64,000 nt of DNA from UBA6055 sp965214085 (GTDB lineage Bacteria; Chloroflexota; Anaerolineae; Aggregatilineales; Phototrophicaceae): assembly GCA_965214085.1 (NCBI GenBank), contig OZ243937.1, positions 1,612,001-1,676,000 of the forward strand, read 5' to 3'. A model generated the notes under the pieces. The model saw only the letters and a list, made by a program, of their open reading frames with translations, ran no database searches and was not told the DNA's origin. A program made the translations under genes and the position numbers. Of the stretch, positions 17,093-26,920 are shown in pieces; position 1 is the stretch's first letter; each line of letters opens with the position of its first letter.

Positions 17093-18376
17093 ATGAAGAA
17101 AGCACTACTGTTTCTATTGATCATCGCCCTGCTGCCGCTGGGCAGCGCGCTGGCGCAAGACATGCCCCACGCTGGCGAAGAAGTCGTAGCCACCTACATG
17201 CAGTCGGGCACTTACGATGTCGGCGCCGAGAACATCGCCGACGCCTTCCGCGAAGAAACCGGCATCGAGCTTGAGCTGGTGGCATCGCCCTGGGCCGTGC
17301 TGAATCAGAACCACATCACCGACTTGACCACGGGCACGGGCGAGTTTGATGTGATGTCGGGCGAATTCTGGATCGCCAGCGTCTATGACAAGATGCTGCC
17401 CCTGGACGACTTTGTCGAGCGCGACGAATTCGGCGGCGATTACATCCCGACCATCTGGCAGCCGGGCCCCTCGGGCTACTACGATGGCAATCGCATCGGC
17501 ATTCCCTATAGCGCGGACGCCTATGGCATTGTCGTGCGCACGGATATCTTCGAAGAAGCCGGCGTCTCGGTTGATTGGGAGACTTGGGACGACTACATCG
17601 CCGCGTTGGACGAGCTGGCGATGCACCTGGAAGGCACGGATATCGCGCCCAGCGTCTTCGCCTGGGGCGCTGCTGAACAGACGCCTTCCATTTTCCTAGG
17701 CATGTACGATGGCTACCTGGTCGATGCCGATGGCAATTACGCGCTGGACGAAGGCGCTGCGCTGGCGGCTTTGGAGCAGATGGTGAGCCTGCTGGATTAC
17801 AATCCGGAAGGCGCTGCCGGCTTGAGCATCGACGAAGCCAATTCGGTCTTCTTGACGGGTAATGCCGCGAGCATGATTTGCTGGGTCAGCTTTATGCGCG
17901 CTTCGGCGCAAGATCCGGATGCCTCGCTGGTGGTCGATAATTGGGCGGTCGCGCCCTTCCCGGGCCCCGGTTTCCCCTTCTTGTCGGCTTGGAACTTGTT
18001 CATCTCCGAGTACAGCGACAGTCCGGAAGCCGCTTGGGAATGGGTCAAGTATTACATCAACGCCGAACAAGCGACCTCGCGATTTGTCGAGCTGGGTGTT
18101 GGGTCGCCCTATATGAGCACATACGAAGATCCCGATCTGATGGACGCCTACAGCCACGACTTCCCAGGTATGGTGCATAACCTGGGTCGCGCGCAGTCGG
18201 TGCCTTGGGTCTTCGAAGCTTTCGAGATTTTCTTCCGCAATACCAGCGAGTTGGTCATCGGTTCGATCAGCGCCGAAGAGGCTCTGGCTAATACCTTGGC
18301 CGGCTGGTCCGAGGTGACGGTGCCGCCGGCGCTGGTGCAATCAGCCGCGGCGCAGGGTCAGCAGCAGGATATGTAG
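17093..18376 (+). CDS. Extracellular sugar-binding protein of an ABC importer (SBP_bac_1)
   Basis: A signal peptide (KALLFLLIIALLPLGSALA) leads into a family 1 solute-binding fold: an entry strand, then a hinge region with typical GIPYSADAYGIVVRTDIFEEAGV and WETWDDYIAALDELA. No lipobox cysteine is seen at the cleavage site, so it may be tethered otherwise or free. The first of three genes in an operon with two permeases. The mature chain is strongly acidic. AAAGG precedes ATG 17093. Substrate is likely an oligosaccharide or polyol, by family only. Confidence 0.87.
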   Translation: MKKALLFLLIIALLPLGSALAQDMPHAGEEVVATYMQSGTYDVGAENIADAFREETGIELELVASPWAVLNQNHITDLTTGTGEFDVMSGEFWIASVYDKMLPLDDFVERDEFGGDYIPTIWQPGPSGYYDGNRIGIPYSADAYGIVVRTDIFEEAGVSVDWETWDDYIAALDELAMHLEGTDIAPSVFAWGAAEQTPSIFLGMYDGYLVDADGNYALDEGAALAALEQMVSLLDYNPEGAAGLSIDEANSVFLTGNAASMICWVSFMRASAQDPDASLVVDNWAVAPFPGPGFPFLSAWNLFISEYSDSPEAAWEWVKYYINAEQATSRFVELGVGSPYMSTYEDPDLMDAYSHDFPGMVHNLGRAQSVPWVFEAFEIFFRNTSELVIGSISAEEALANTLAGWSEVTVPPALVQSAAAQGQQQDM

Positions 18377-18421
18377 TTGGCGTAAATTGCGACAGCGACT
18401 GTGAATGAGCGCGCCTGAGCG

Positions 18422-19315
18422 ATGTTGAAGAAGCCGGCGACCTGGCATAGCAGGCACGATGTGCCTTGGCTGATCGCATTTGCGCTGCCGGCTTTTCTCA
18501 TCGTGGTGGCGGTGCAGTTTTACCCGCTCGCTTACTCAGCGTATCTTTCCGTGCAGGAGTGGTCGCTGACTGAATCGCCAGCGCCCAAAGGCTTCGTCGG
18601 GCTGGATAACTTCGTGAGGGAGTTGGGCGACGAGACCTTCAGGCGCTCGGTGCGCAACAGCGTTTGGATAACGGGCGGGGCAGTCTTCCTGGAGATGATT
18701 CTAGGGGTCTGCCTCGCTTATTTGACCATGGGCTCAAGCTGGCGAATGCGCGCGGTGCGCACCTTGCTCATTTTGCCGATGGTGATCGCGCCGGTGGCGG
18801 CTGGCACACTCTGGCGCATCTTGCTCAATTATCGCGCCGGATTGCTGAATCACCTGCTCAGTTTGATCGGCATACAAGGTCCGCAGTGGTTGGCTTCGCC
18901 AGATTGGGCGCTTGTATCCGTGATTATGCTGGATACCTGGCAGTGGACGCCTTTTGTGCTGCTGGTGGCGGGCGCGGCTATCGCCAGCATTCCCGGCGAC
19001 TTGCTGGAAGCGGCGGCGATTGACGGCGCATCGCGCTGGCAGACCTTTGTGTATATTGAGCTGCCGCTGCTGATGCCGCTGCTGCTGCTGACGCTGGTCT
19101 TCCGCATGCTGGAATCGCTCTTGTCGCTGGATTCGATTTATTCGCTGACTTTCGGCGGGCCCGGCTTCAGCACCTATACCCTGACCTTTTACATTTATAC
19201 ACAAGGGCTGCGAAACTTCAATTTCGGGGCGGCGGCGGCATCGTCCTGGATATTTATGGCTTTCGCGAGTTGCGCGATTGCGCTGGTATTTTGGTTCCAG
19301 CGCCGGGACTGGTGA
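18422..19315 (+). CDS. Sugar ABC transporter permease, MalF/UgpA type
   Basis: Six membrane segments are visible (the first is WLIAFALPAFLIVVAVQFYP). The EAA loop, where the ATPase docks, is ASIPGDLLEAAAIDGASRWQ near residue 190. It is the first permease of the pair following the binding protein at a 45-bp gap. The start is ATG 18422. Length, 297 residues, is usual. No ATPase is encoded nearby, so a shared MsmK/UgpC-like subunit elsewhere is presumably used. Confidence 0.88.
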   Translation: MLKKPATWHSRHDVPWLIAFALPAFLIVVAVQFYPLAYSAYLSVQEWSLTESPAPKGFVGLDNFVRELGDETFRRSVRNSVWITGGAVFLEMILGVCLAYLTMGSSWRMRAVRTLLILPMVIAPVAAGTLWRILLNYRAGLLNHLLSLIGIQGPQWLASPDWALVSVIMLDTWQWTPFVLLVAGAAIASIPGDLLEAAAIDGASRWQTFVYIELPLLMPLLLLTLVFRMLESLLSLDSIYSLTFGGPGFSTYTLTFYIYTQGLRNFNFGAAAASSWIFMAFASCAIALVFWFQRRDW

Positions 19316-19435
19316 TGGCAAGCGGTCTCCGCATGAGTCCTGCTTGCAGCTCGAAGCGCTGCCGCAGAGCAAATGAATACGCGGCGGATCTTGCTCGAAA
19401 TTAGACAGGAGCCTGCTTGAGATTGAGATGCAGCG

Positions 19436-20284
19436 ATGAATCGGCGTAGATCTCCCAAACAGCGACTGCTCAATTTGACGCAGGGCATGATTCTTTTGGC
19501 AGCCTGTATGGTTGTGATCGTGCCCCTGGTCTATTTGATTATCAACAGCGTCAAACTGCCGCGCGAATTCTTGACCACGCCGCCGACGATCTTGCCGACC
19601 GAGGTCACATTTGAACATTACCAAGAACTTGTTGATGATAAGAAAACGGTTCGCTACTTTCAGAACAGCCTGACGGTGGCGGTCTGGACGACCGGCATCA
19701 CTATTTTGACGGGCACCCTGGCTGCATACGGCTTGGCGCGCATGCGGCTGGCGGCGGCGATATTGGCTTTTGTCACCTTCATCTTTTTGTTCATTCGCTT
19801 TTACCCGCGTGTGACAACGGTAATCCCATTTTTCTTGGTGATGCGGCAGTTTGATTTGCTGGATACGGTCTGGGCGATCATCATCGGGCAGCTGGGAATT
19901 ACGATTCCATTTGTGACCTGGTTGATGCTGGTGGTCTTCCAGGATTTGCCCAGCGAAATTGAAGAAGCGGCCATCGTGGATGGCGCGAGCGTCCCCCAGC
20001 GCTTTTGGCGTGTGGTGTTGCCCATTGTCATGCCTAGCGTTTCGGCGGCGGCAATATTGACGGCTTTCTTATCCTGGAACGAATTCCTGATCGCCTCCAG
20101 CGTGGCGCGGCGCAAGGCAAGCGTACTGTCGATCGCGGTGGCCAGCTTTGTCAGCGACAAAGGCATACAGTGGGGGCCGATGGCGGCCATGAGCGTGGTG
20201 ATGATCGTGCCGATGATCGTCTTTGCTTTGTTCGCGCAGAAGTACCTGATCCGCGGCATTACCTTCGGCGCGGTCAAGGGCTAG
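19436..20284 (+). CDS. Sugar ABC transporter permease, MalG/UgpE type
   Basis: Six predicted helices with the EAA loop LPSEIEEAAIVDGASVPQRF near residue 175 and the characteristic C-terminus YLIRGITFGAVKG. It forms the inner-membrane channel with the preceding permease. A 120-bp gap separates the two genes; nothing recognisable lies in it. Start ATG 19436 has no strong ribosome site. It ends convergent with the DUF4287-like gene. Confidence 0.88.
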   Translation: MNRRRSPKQRLLNLTQGMILLAACMVVIVPLVYLIINSVKLPREFLTTPPTILPTEVTFEHYQELVDDKKTVRYFQNSLTVAVWTTGITILTGTLAAYGLARMRLAAAILAFVTFIFLFIRFYPRVTTVIPFFLVMRQFDLLDTVWAIIIGQLGITIPFVTWLMLVVFQDLPSEIEEAAIVDGASVPQRFWRVVLPIVMPSVSAAAILTAFLSWNEFLIASSVARRKASVLSIAVASFVSDKGIQWGPMAAMSVVMIVPMIVFALFAQKYLIRGITFGAVKG

Positions 20285-20338
20285 GGCAGCGATCTTTTGA
20301 CGGGGTCCGCGGCGAACCTACAAACGTAAAGCTCTCGC

Positions 20339-20911
20339 TCAGGCGCCGTGAGCCCGCTCATAAGCCTGATGAGCGTAGGCGGCCAGGCGGTCGTCAAGCT
20401 GCCCCGGATCTTTCAACTCAATCATGTGGGTGATATTGGGCATGGCGCCCAAGCCCACGCCCTTGCGTACATATTCCCCGAAGGCTTCGTCGCCTAAATC
20501 CAGCCCGACGCGGATATTGGTCTTGTTGATTTTGGCGCAACCAAATACACGATCGTCCTCAAGCGAGACATAGGTCTTGGTAGGAATGAAAAGCATGCTG
20601 GGCAATGTCGCCTGCAACTCAGCGGCAATCGCGTCATATAGCGGTCGCTGCTTCTCTTTGCCCGCGAACAATTTGCGGTATAGCGTCGGATAATGGAAGA
20701 CGGGCTCGCCGCCGTTGAGGAATATGCCCGCCAGCATCGAGGCTTGCATATGATTAAAGGCTTTCTCGCTCTTGAGCCATTTGACGATTTCTTTGTTCTT
20801 TTGCAGTCCCGCCGCCTCCAACGTCCGCATCCATTCGGCGAGATCCGCGCCAGTCTCGTCGGCAAGTGATGCGAGAAAGGCTTGCTCCAGCTCGCGCGCT
20901 TCCTTAGCCAT
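20339..20911 (-). CDS. DUF4287/DUF5655-type protein of unknown function
   Basis: The N-terminal half (TGADLAEWMRTLEAAGLQKNKEIVKWLKSE, seen in part) has the layout of DUF4287. The C-terminal half (MLFIPTKTYVSLEDDRVFGC) resembles DUF5655, a small fold predicted to bind ligands or transport substrates. No signal peptide or membrane helix is present. AAGGAG sits 6 bp before ATG 20911, on the minus strand. It is probably a single-gene transcript. Function is not known; the domain assignment is from recalled patterns. Confidence 0.65.
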   Translation of the reverse strand: MAKEARELEQAFLASLADETGADLAEWMRTLEAAGLQKNKEIVKWLKSEKAFNHMQASMLAGIFLNGGEPVFHYPTLYRKLFAGKEKQRPLYDAIAAELQATLPSMLFIPTKTYVSLEDDRVFGCAKINKTNIRVGLDLGDEAFGEYVRKGVGLGAMPNITHMIELKDPGQLDDRLAAYAHQAYERAHGA

Positions 20912-20956
20912 GATTCGCTCCTTTACGTAGCTATGGCAAATGGAACTGAGCTAAAA

Positions 20957-21143
20957 TTTAACCACAGAGACCGCAGAGAGCACAGAGTAAATGCCTTATG
21001 GTGAAATGAACTCTACCAGCCGTATACGTTTGACTGAAATTCTGCGGCAAGCCAAAATGTGTTTTTTGCAGGTTGATGAAATGAAGGAAAACTTCCAATC
21101 CAGAACTTTGAGGCCGTTGTCACCTTTGTGTCTTTGTGGTGAA
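20957..21143. repeat. Diverged CACAGAG/CTTTGTG inverted-repeat element
   Basis: The left arm ACCACAGAGACCGCAGAG (about 20960-20990) and right arm CTTTGTGTCTTTGTGGT (about 21124-21141) are imperfect inverted copies about 130 bp apart. It resembles the interior of the MITE-like elements. The outer GCAATCGCATC ends and a target duplication are not recognisable here, so it may be an older or different relative. It fills most of the gap 20912-21195. Confidence 0.55.
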
Positions 21144-21195
21144 ATCAGATTGAAGTGACTACCCATAAACTTGGCCGAATTAAAGGAGAAAGACC

Positions 21196-21774
21196 TTGGA
21201 CCGACAATCAGCCTACGAAATAGTTTGCGAATTTGTGCAGTCGGAATCGCTGCGCAAGCACATGCTGGCGGTCGAGTTCGCCATGCGCGCATACGCCCGC
21301 CACTATAACGAAGACCCCGATGCCTGGGGATTGGTCGGCCTGCTGCACGACTTTGATTGGGAGATTCATCCCTCGCTGGAACAGCACCCCATGGACGGCG
21401 CGCCGATCTTGCGCGAGCGCGGGCTGGGCGAAGAAGACATCCGCACGATACTTAGTCACGGTCCGCTGGCGGCGGATGATCGCGTGACCCTGCGCGACAA
21501 GGCGCTCTTCGCCGTGGATGAGCTGACCGGCTTGATCACGGCTGTTGCGCTGGTGCGCCCCAGCAAAGACATCCGCGATGTAAAAGTCAGGAGCATTCGC
21601 AAGAAATGGAAGGACAAAGCCTTCGCCGCCGGCGTCAATCGTCAAGATGTGATTGATGGCTGCGCGGTACTGGACGTGGATGTATGGGAGTTTCATATCC
21701 CGCTGGTGCTGAAGGCGATGCAAGATCACGCCGCCGAGCTGGGACTCGACGGCGTGAAAATCAGCGCAAATTAG
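21196..21774 (+). CDS. HD-domain protein (predicted metal-dependent phosphohydrolase)
   Basis: An HD domain is seen: His in LRKHMLAVEFAM, the HD pair in GLLHDFDWEIHP and a downstream Asp in FAVDELTGLI. This fold hydrolyses nucleotides or phosphoesters. Similar short HD proteins are often called HDIG-type hydrolases. The start is TTG 21196 with AAAGGAG 8 bp upstream. It stands between a repeat element and a convergent L,D-transpeptidase gene that overlaps its last 4 bp. Cytoplasmic; substrate unknown. Confidence 0.8.
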   Translation: MDRQSAYEIVCEFVQSESLRKHMLAVEFAMRAYARHYNEDPDAWGLVGLLHDFDWEIHPSLEQHPMDGAPILRERGLGEEDIRTILSHGPLAADDRVTLRDKALFAVDELTGLITAVALVRPSKDIRDVKVRSIRKKWKDKAFAAGVNRQDVIDGCAVLDVDVWEFHIPLVLKAMQDHAAELGLDGVKISAN

Positions 21775-22922
21775 CGGACGTGAACGGGCGTGCCTATGGG
21801 CGCGAATTCCCAAAACCACTTGGCGTCTTCGTTGGTCAAATTGACGCAGCCATGGCTCATGGGCGTGCCAAACATCGTATGCCACCAAGTGCCGTGTATG
21901 GCGTAACCGGCGTAGAAATACATCGGCCATTCCACATTGTCCAAGCTGTAGCCGGGTCCGCTCATGGTCTGCGAGCGAAACTTGAGATAAATCTCATAAT
22001 CGCCCAGCACAGTCGGCGTCATCACTTTGCCGCTGGATATGAGCGACCGCTTTCTTAGGACGCCATTTTCGTAAGCGTAAATGGATTGGCGGCCGATCTC
22101 AATGACGATCTCGCGCCCGACGCCTACTCGCGGCCCTGGATGGTGGTTAGTGGTATAGAAGAGCCTGTAATTGGAATTTTCCGGCAGATAGCTCAGGTAC
22201 TCTTCAAAACTCGGTAAGCGCAGCACTTGCCCCGTGTGCAGTGTGTAGGGCGCGCTAAGCCCGTTGATTTTGGCCAGCACCAGCCAATCCAAGTTGAAGC
22301 GTACGCCGAGTTGCGTTAGGTATTCGCCCCGGCGGACGATATATTGGCCGCGGCCCGCGGCAGGAAAGACTGAGTGAGCGGGAGCGTGCAAAGCGCGTAC
22401 CGTCGCTACTGATTGAGCTGCTGGAGCTTGAGCGGGATCTGCAGCTGGCGCGGAAGCTTCAGGAGCAGCTTGCTCGGCAGCGGGCGGCGCCGGCGCTTCC
22501 AGATTGGACACGCGCAGCTCCAAGCCAGAATGGATAAAATGCGGATCCGTAATGCCGTTCGCGGTCATCAGCGTTTCTGCTGATAGCCCGTGCCGCAGCG
22601 CAATGCTGAATATGGTGTCGCCACGCTGGACGGTATACGTACTGCCAGCGCTTGGCGCGCTAAAGCTGCTAGGCGCTACGTTTACAGCGTTCCCTCCCGA
22701 TGGAATACTCAACTGTTGCCAGGCGTATATGGAGTGAGCGTCGGCGATGCCGTTGGCTGAAGCCAGGTCATTGACGCCCACACCGTAGCGCTGGGCGATC
22801 ACTGCCAGGGTCTCGCCCGGCTGGATGGTATGTATGGCGGCTGACAGCCCTTCCGCCTGGACGGAAAGCGCTGAAACCAAGACCGTTACGAGCGTAAGCA
22901 CAAGACCGCGTATGAGAATCAT
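21771..22922 (-). CDS. L,D-transpeptidase (YkuD) with three LysM domains
   Basis: After a signal peptide (LVLTLVTVLVSALSVQAEG), three LysM peptidoglycan-binding motifs occupy about residues 31-75, 96-138 and 193-237 (for example TIQPGETLAVIAQRYG). An Ala/Pro-rich linker lies between the second and third. The C-terminal YkuD domain has its active site in HGTWWHTMFGTPMSHGCVNL, where Cys is the nucleophile. It cross-links peptidoglycan or attaches proteins to it, which implies a murein wall. GGAGGT precedes the ATG at 22922. Confidence 0.93.
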   Translation of the reverse strand: MILIRGLVLTLVTVLVSALSVQAEGLSAAIHTIQPGETLAVIAQRYGVGVNDLASANGIADAHSIYAWQQLSIPSGGNAVNVAPSSFSAPSAGSTYTVQRGDTIFSIALRHGLSAETLMTANGITDPHFIHSGLELRVSNLEAPAPPAAEQAAPEASAPAADPAQAPAAQSVATVRALHAPAHSVFPAAGRGQYIVRRGEYLTQLGVRFNLDWLVLAKINGLSAPYTLHTGQVLRLPSFEEYLSYLPENSNYRLFYTTNHHPGPRVGVGREIVIEIGRQSIYAYENGVLRKRSLISSGKVMTPTVLGDYEIYLKFRSQTMSGPGYSLDNVEWPMYFYAGYAIHGTWWHTMFGTPMSHGCVNLTNEDAKWFWEFAPIGTPVHVR

Positions 22923-23224
22923 TTTGCACCTCCCAAACTATTTCGCAGTTGGACACTACCCCAAATTTTGTCGCCCGCGAAACGCGCTATTTTGAATTGA
23001 AGTAGGCCTGGTTTGCAGGTAAAATCAGTCCATTCTGTGAGGCGATGTGCCCTAAACTTAGCGTTTGCGCCAGGTTGCGGGCGTCGGCGCCGGCGCTGCT
23101 CCTCGTCAAATGGGGCAATGCGCGTGCCATCAGCGTAGAAGAGGCGTCGGCTGAACGTATGGCGAGCGTCGTCAGTTGCGGTTACACTTTCTAGCGCAGC
23201 GAGGTTCAAGCGGGAGGACGCACA
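22923..23224. other. 302-bp divergent intergenic region
   Basis: It lies between the divergent L,D-transpeptidase and PPC-protein genes, so it must hold both promoters. I see no convincing -35/-10 pair and no family repeat here. A weak TACACT lies about 45 bp upstream of the plus-strand gene. Confidence 0.4.
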
Positions 23225-25345
23225 ATGTCGCGGATATTACAGAGCAGGCTGAAATCCTGCGTGTGGCTGATTCTGGCGCTTGGTCTGGCAGTAGTTGCAG
23301 GGGCTTCTGCAATGGCGCAGGCTGGCAGCCGGGTACTGGCGGCGGGCAGCGTCTTGCCCGGCGCAATCGCAGCGGACGCGGGCGCCGTCACTTACGCTTT
23401 TGACGCGCCGGCTGACAGTGCCGCCAGGCTGACGCTTGGCAATGTGTCGGGCGCGGAGCTTTCGCTGATTGTCAACGATGTCAATGGCAATACCATTGGA
23501 CAGGCCAGCACGAGCGCTTCGTCAGCGCAAGTTGAGGCCGCGATCGGCAGCGGCGGGCGCTACATTGTCTTTGTATTTTTCGCGCCGGGCGGCGTCGCCC
23601 AAGACACGTCCTTTGACCTGGGCTTGGAAATATCGACTGCGGAAAGCGCCGCGCCATCGGTTGCCGCCGCTGAAGTGCCGGATCAGCTCTTGCTGGGCGC
23701 GGGCATTGAAGTGCGTTTGTCATGGACGGGAGCCGCGGACCTGAACCTGGAAGTGCGCGACCCCGCGGGGCGGACCTTGTTCTGGAATTCACGCTCGACG
23801 GATAACGGCGGCGGCTTCGGCTTTGACGCCAATGGTCTGTGCGCGGTGATTAGCGAAAGCCCGCAAGAATCGGCGACCTGGCAGCCCGGTTTCCTGCCGA
23901 CCGGCAGCTATGAGATTATCGTCTATTACGAGCAGGCTTGTGATCCGCTGACGGCGACAGTGCCCTTCCGCGTAGATGTCGAAGTCAACGGCGTACTGAG
24001 CGGCGCGTTAAATGGCACAATCGCTCCGGGTATATTGGGGCAGCAGAATGTATACGTGGCCCGCTTTGAGGTGGGCGCCGAGGGCGCGACGACTGTCGTC
24101 CCGGGCGGCGTTTATCCGCCATCCAGCGTGACGCTGCTGCCGGCTTCGCTTGACTTAAGTACACATATCGCCACGCCTTTAACGCGCGAAGTGGCTGTCC
24201 TTGGTGAAATCACCAATGCGCGGCCCTTTGTCGCCTATGCTTTCGAAGGCGTCGCCAACGAATTGATTACAGTGGATATGCAGGCGACCGGCGGCAACCT
24301 TGATACGCTGCTGCAAATCGTCGATCCCGCTGGAAACGTGGTTGATGTCAATGACGATGCTGTTTTGGGGGAGACAACAAATTCGCGCATTTCGGACGCG
24401 CGTTTGCTCAGCGGCGGCAGGCATACTCTTATCGCTACGCGTTATGCCAAAGAGGCGGGCGGAACTGTGGGTCCCTACCAGCTTACCTTGACCGGACCGA
24501 CCGGCCAGGCGGCGCCGCAAGCCAGCACCTTGAATCTGCCGCAGGGCGATGTCGAAGTCAGCTTGTTCTGGAGTACCGGCGCGGACTTGCAACTCTTGGT
24601 GCGCGATCCAGCCGGGGAATCGGTATTTGATGACAATCCGCTGGCGACTAGCGGCGGCATCCTGCAAGAAGCGGGCAATGCCAACTGTGTGCCGGCAGCT
24701 ACGGGCGCGCCGGTATCGTATGTGTATTGGCCCGAAGGATTCTTGCGGCCCGGCGCTTACGAAGTGGAAGTTTGGTACCAGAATCCCTGCGCGGACTTTC
24801 CGCCGCCGGTCAACTTTACGCTGCAGATTGAGGTCAATGACGTGGTGATCGCGCGTATGCGGCAACTGCCGCAGCCGAACCAGCGCCTGGTCACCAATTT
24901 CACCGTGCAGCCCTCCGGCTTTGCGGTAGCGGGCGAAGCGGGCTTTATTGACGCCGGCAGCGCCACGCTGGATTATCAGGCGGCCGCGCTGGACGCGCCT
25001 GTAATCGCGAGCGGAACATCGGCCAATGGCGCCATTTCCCCCAGCAATACCTTTGACGTCTATCAGTTTGATGGCGTCGCCGGCGAATTTGTGACCATCA
25101 GCATGACCGCGGTGACGCTGGCATTGGATACGAATCTGTATTTGATCGGCCCCAGCGGGCGCGAACTGATCGCGAATGACGATGGCGACCCGGCCGCGCT
25201 GGGCTTGACGGGCAGAACGACCGATTCGCTTATCAGCGGATTCGTCTTGCCGGAGAACGGTCCTTATACCATCATCGCCACGCGCTACGGGAACCAATAT
25301 GGCGGGACGATCGGCGTATACGAGTTGACGCTGACGAAGAATTAG
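23225..25345 (+). CDS. Large secreted protein with PPC-like beta-sandwich repeats
   Basis: A signal peptide (WLILALGLAVVAGASAMAQA) starts a 706-residue, Gly/Ala/Asp-rich chain. Two units resemble bacterial pre-peptidase C-terminal (PPC) domains: near 335-420 (FEGVANELITVDMQATGGNL, LDTLLQIVDPAG) and near 610-705 (FDGVAGEFVTISMTAVTLAL). Two further related blocks contain the repeated pattern VEVSLFWSTGADLQLLVRDP / VRLSWTGAADLNLEVRDP. No catalytic domain is seen, so a structural or adhesive surface role is likely. GGGAGG precedes ATG 23225. Confidence 0.72.
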   Translation: MSRILQSRLKSCVWLILALGLAVVAGASAMAQAGSRVLAAGSVLPGAIAADAGAVTYAFDAPADSAARLTLGNVSGAELSLIVNDVNGNTIGQASTSASSAQVEAAIGSGGRYIVFVFFAPGGVAQDTSFDLGLEISTAESAAPSVAAAEVPDQLLLGAGIEVRLSWTGAADLNLEVRDPAGRTLFWNSRSTDNGGGFGFDANGLCAVISESPQESATWQPGFLPTGSYEIIVYYEQACDPLTATVPFRVDVEVNGVLSGALNGTIAPGILGQQNVYVARFEVGAEGATTVVPGGVYPPSSVTLLPASLDLSTHIATPLTREVAVLGEITNARPFVAYAFEGVANELITVDMQATGGNLDTLLQIVDPAGNVVDVNDDAVLGETTNSRISDARLLSGGRHTLIATRYAKEAGGTVGPYQLTLTGPTGQAAPQASTLNLPQGDVEVSLFWSTGADLQLLVRDPAGESVFDDNPLATSGGILQEAGNANCVPAATGAPVSYVYWPEGFLRPGAYEVEVWYQNPCADFPPPVNFTLQIEVNDVVIARMRQLPQPNQRLVTNFTVQPSGFAVAGEAGFIDAGSATLDYQAAALDAPVIASGTSANGAISPSNTFDVYQFDGVAGEFVTISMTAVTLALDTNLYLIGPSGRELIANDDGDPAALGLTGRTTDSLISGFVLPENGPYTIIATRYGNQYGGTIGVYELTLTKN

Positions 25346-25375
25346 CGCTGTAGCCGCGCCCGGGCCAGAGTTGGC

Positions 25376-25404
25376 TTTACAATGCCGGCCGGCTTTGATA
25401 TGAT
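25376..25404 (+). promoter_or_regulatory. Promoter of the lipoprotein gene
   Basis: TTTACA (25376-25381), a 17-bp spacer and TATGAT (25399-25404), each 5 of 6 to consensus, lie about 43 bp before the start codon. Confidence 0.6.
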
Positions 25405-25446
25405 GCCTTGCTGCTGTCGAACTTAGACATACGAAAGTTAAACTGA

Positions 25447-26139
25447 ATGAAACGCGGCTTGCTGGTCCTATGTGCTTTGATTGCGGTTGTGGCGCTAGCT
25501 GCCTGTTCCGCTGATGTCAACTTGCTTGATGAAACGAAATTGAGCGACACCAGCTTGATAAGCGGCGAACCCTGCGCGGCGCCTTGCTGGAATGACATCA
25601 TCCCCGGCGAAACACGCTATCGAGATGCCAAGCTCATCATCGAAAGCGACGATCGTTTCAAGATTACCGATGAGCCATCGGCTGAAGACGGCAGCACGGC
25701 GCGGAGTTTCACCTTCGCCGAAGGGGAGAACCCCGCTTGCTGTCAAGTGGTCAGCCGCGATGGCGAGACGGTATCTTCATTCCTGCTGCAGACCGCGCCG
25801 ATCATGAACTTCGGCGCCGTCTACGACATTTATGGCGAGCCGGATTATCTGGGCGGGGAGCAGGTCAACGACGAGCAAGGGTATATGGCGCTGGTCTACA
25901 GCGAGGTGCCGCTCATCCTCTATGCCTTCGTCGCCAATCCACCGACCGGCGCGATTTCCGTGACCAGCCAGATTATCGGCACGATGTACCTGGGTGAAGT
26001 CGAAATGCAGGAATTGCTGACCTGCGCCAGCTTATACCAATGGCAGGGATTCCTGGAGTTCACCAGTTACGCGGAACGTGAATTCGACTACGTTGGCGAA
26101 GGCGTCGGCGACGAGGCAATCTGTCCGACAAATCAGTAG
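25447..26139 (+). CDS. Predicted lipoprotein of unknown function
   Basis: The lipobox LAAC lies at about residues 17-20 after a hydrophobic stretch, so the mature protein should be anchored by a lipidated Cys20. The motif CAAPCWNDIIPGETRYRDA follows; similar PCWxxIxPGxT motifs recur in Chloroflexota lipoproteins that I recall. Several further cysteines (CC pair near residue 98, C near 197 and 225) could form disulfides outside the cell. No enzyme motif is seen. It has its own promoter and precedes the S1-protein gene. Confidence 0.7.
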   Translation: MKRGLLVLCALIAVVALAACSADVNLLDETKLSDTSLISGEPCAAPCWNDIIPGETRYRDAKLIIESDDRFKITDEPSAEDGSTARSFTFAEGENPACCQVVSRDGETVSSFLLQTAPIMNFGAVYDIYGEPDYLGGEQVNDEQGYMALVYSEVPLILYAFVANPPTGAISVTSQIIGTMYLGEVEMQELLTCASLYQWQGFLEFTSYAEREFDYVGEGVGDEAICPTNQ

Positions 26140-26192
26140 CGCGCCAAAAGTGAGCGGGCGCTGGACATTTTAAGTGTAGGAGCGGGAAGACA

Positions 26193-26873
26193 ATGGCGGA
26201 ACAGACAAGTACGCTGATAGTAGGCGCGGAAGTCACAGGCACGGTGAGGCATCTCGGCATATACGGCGCCCTGGTCGATATCGGCACGGGTCAAGACGCG
26301 CTGCTGCATATCTCCCAGCTGGGTGAAAAAGAAGACCGCAATTTTGAAGAGGTCGTTCAGCCATCCGCTGAGATCAGAGCCTATGTGTATAGGACTCGCA
26401 AAGATGGGCACGTTGCGCTGACGATGGATAAGCCGCCGGAGGTGCCCTGGCAGACGATTAAACGCGGCAATACCTATACCGGCCACGTGATCCGCATTGA
26501 GGACTTTGGCGTATTCGTGGACTTCGGAGCCGAACGCCCGGGCATGGTGCATGTCTCGGAAATGGCGGATGGTTTCGTCAAGTCGCCCGGCGATGTCGCG
26601 GCGGTCGGTCAGGTGGTCGAGGTGCGTGTCATCAAGAAGAATGGCCGACCCCGACAGATTGATTTATCCATGAAGGACGCTGTTGAAGAGGCGGTGATCG
26701 CTGACGATGAGGACGACGAGGAAGATCTGCCGACGGCGATGGCGCAGGCTTTCCAACGGGCGATGCGCAGCGACGACGGCGATGAGACCCGTCAAAGCCA
26801 GCCGGATGGTTCGCGGAATAGCCATCGTGATAAACAAGAGGAGATCTTGAAGCGTACGCTGCGTGGCGCGTAA
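26193..26873 (+). CDS. Protein with two S1 RNA-binding domains
   Basis: Two S1 folds are visible: about residues 8-76 (GAEVTGTVRHLGIYGALVDI, with GQDALLHISQL) and about 88-155 (GHVIRIEDFGVFVDFG, with GMVHVSEMA). An acidic stretch (DDEDDEEDL) and a basic C-terminus follow. It resembles short S1-family proteins that bind RNA or ribosomes and is much shorter than ribosomal protein S1. The role is unknown. GGAGCGGGAAG precedes ATG 26193 and a clear terminator follows the stop. Confidence 0.85.
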   Translation: MAEQTSTLIVGAEVTGTVRHLGIYGALVDIGTGQDALLHISQLGEKEDRNFEEVVQPSAEIRAYVYRTRKDGHVALTMDKPPEVPWQTIKRGNTYTGHVIRIEDFGVFVDFGAERPGMVHVSEMADGFVKSPGDVAAVGQVVEVRVIKKNGRPRQIDLSMKDAVEEAVIADDEDDEEDLPTAMAQAFQRAMRSDDGDETRQSQPDGSRNSHRDKQEEILKRTLRGA

Positions 26874-26920
26874 GCCTGACGAAAATCTCGGCAGCGGATT
26901 GAATAACGGATTGAATTTTG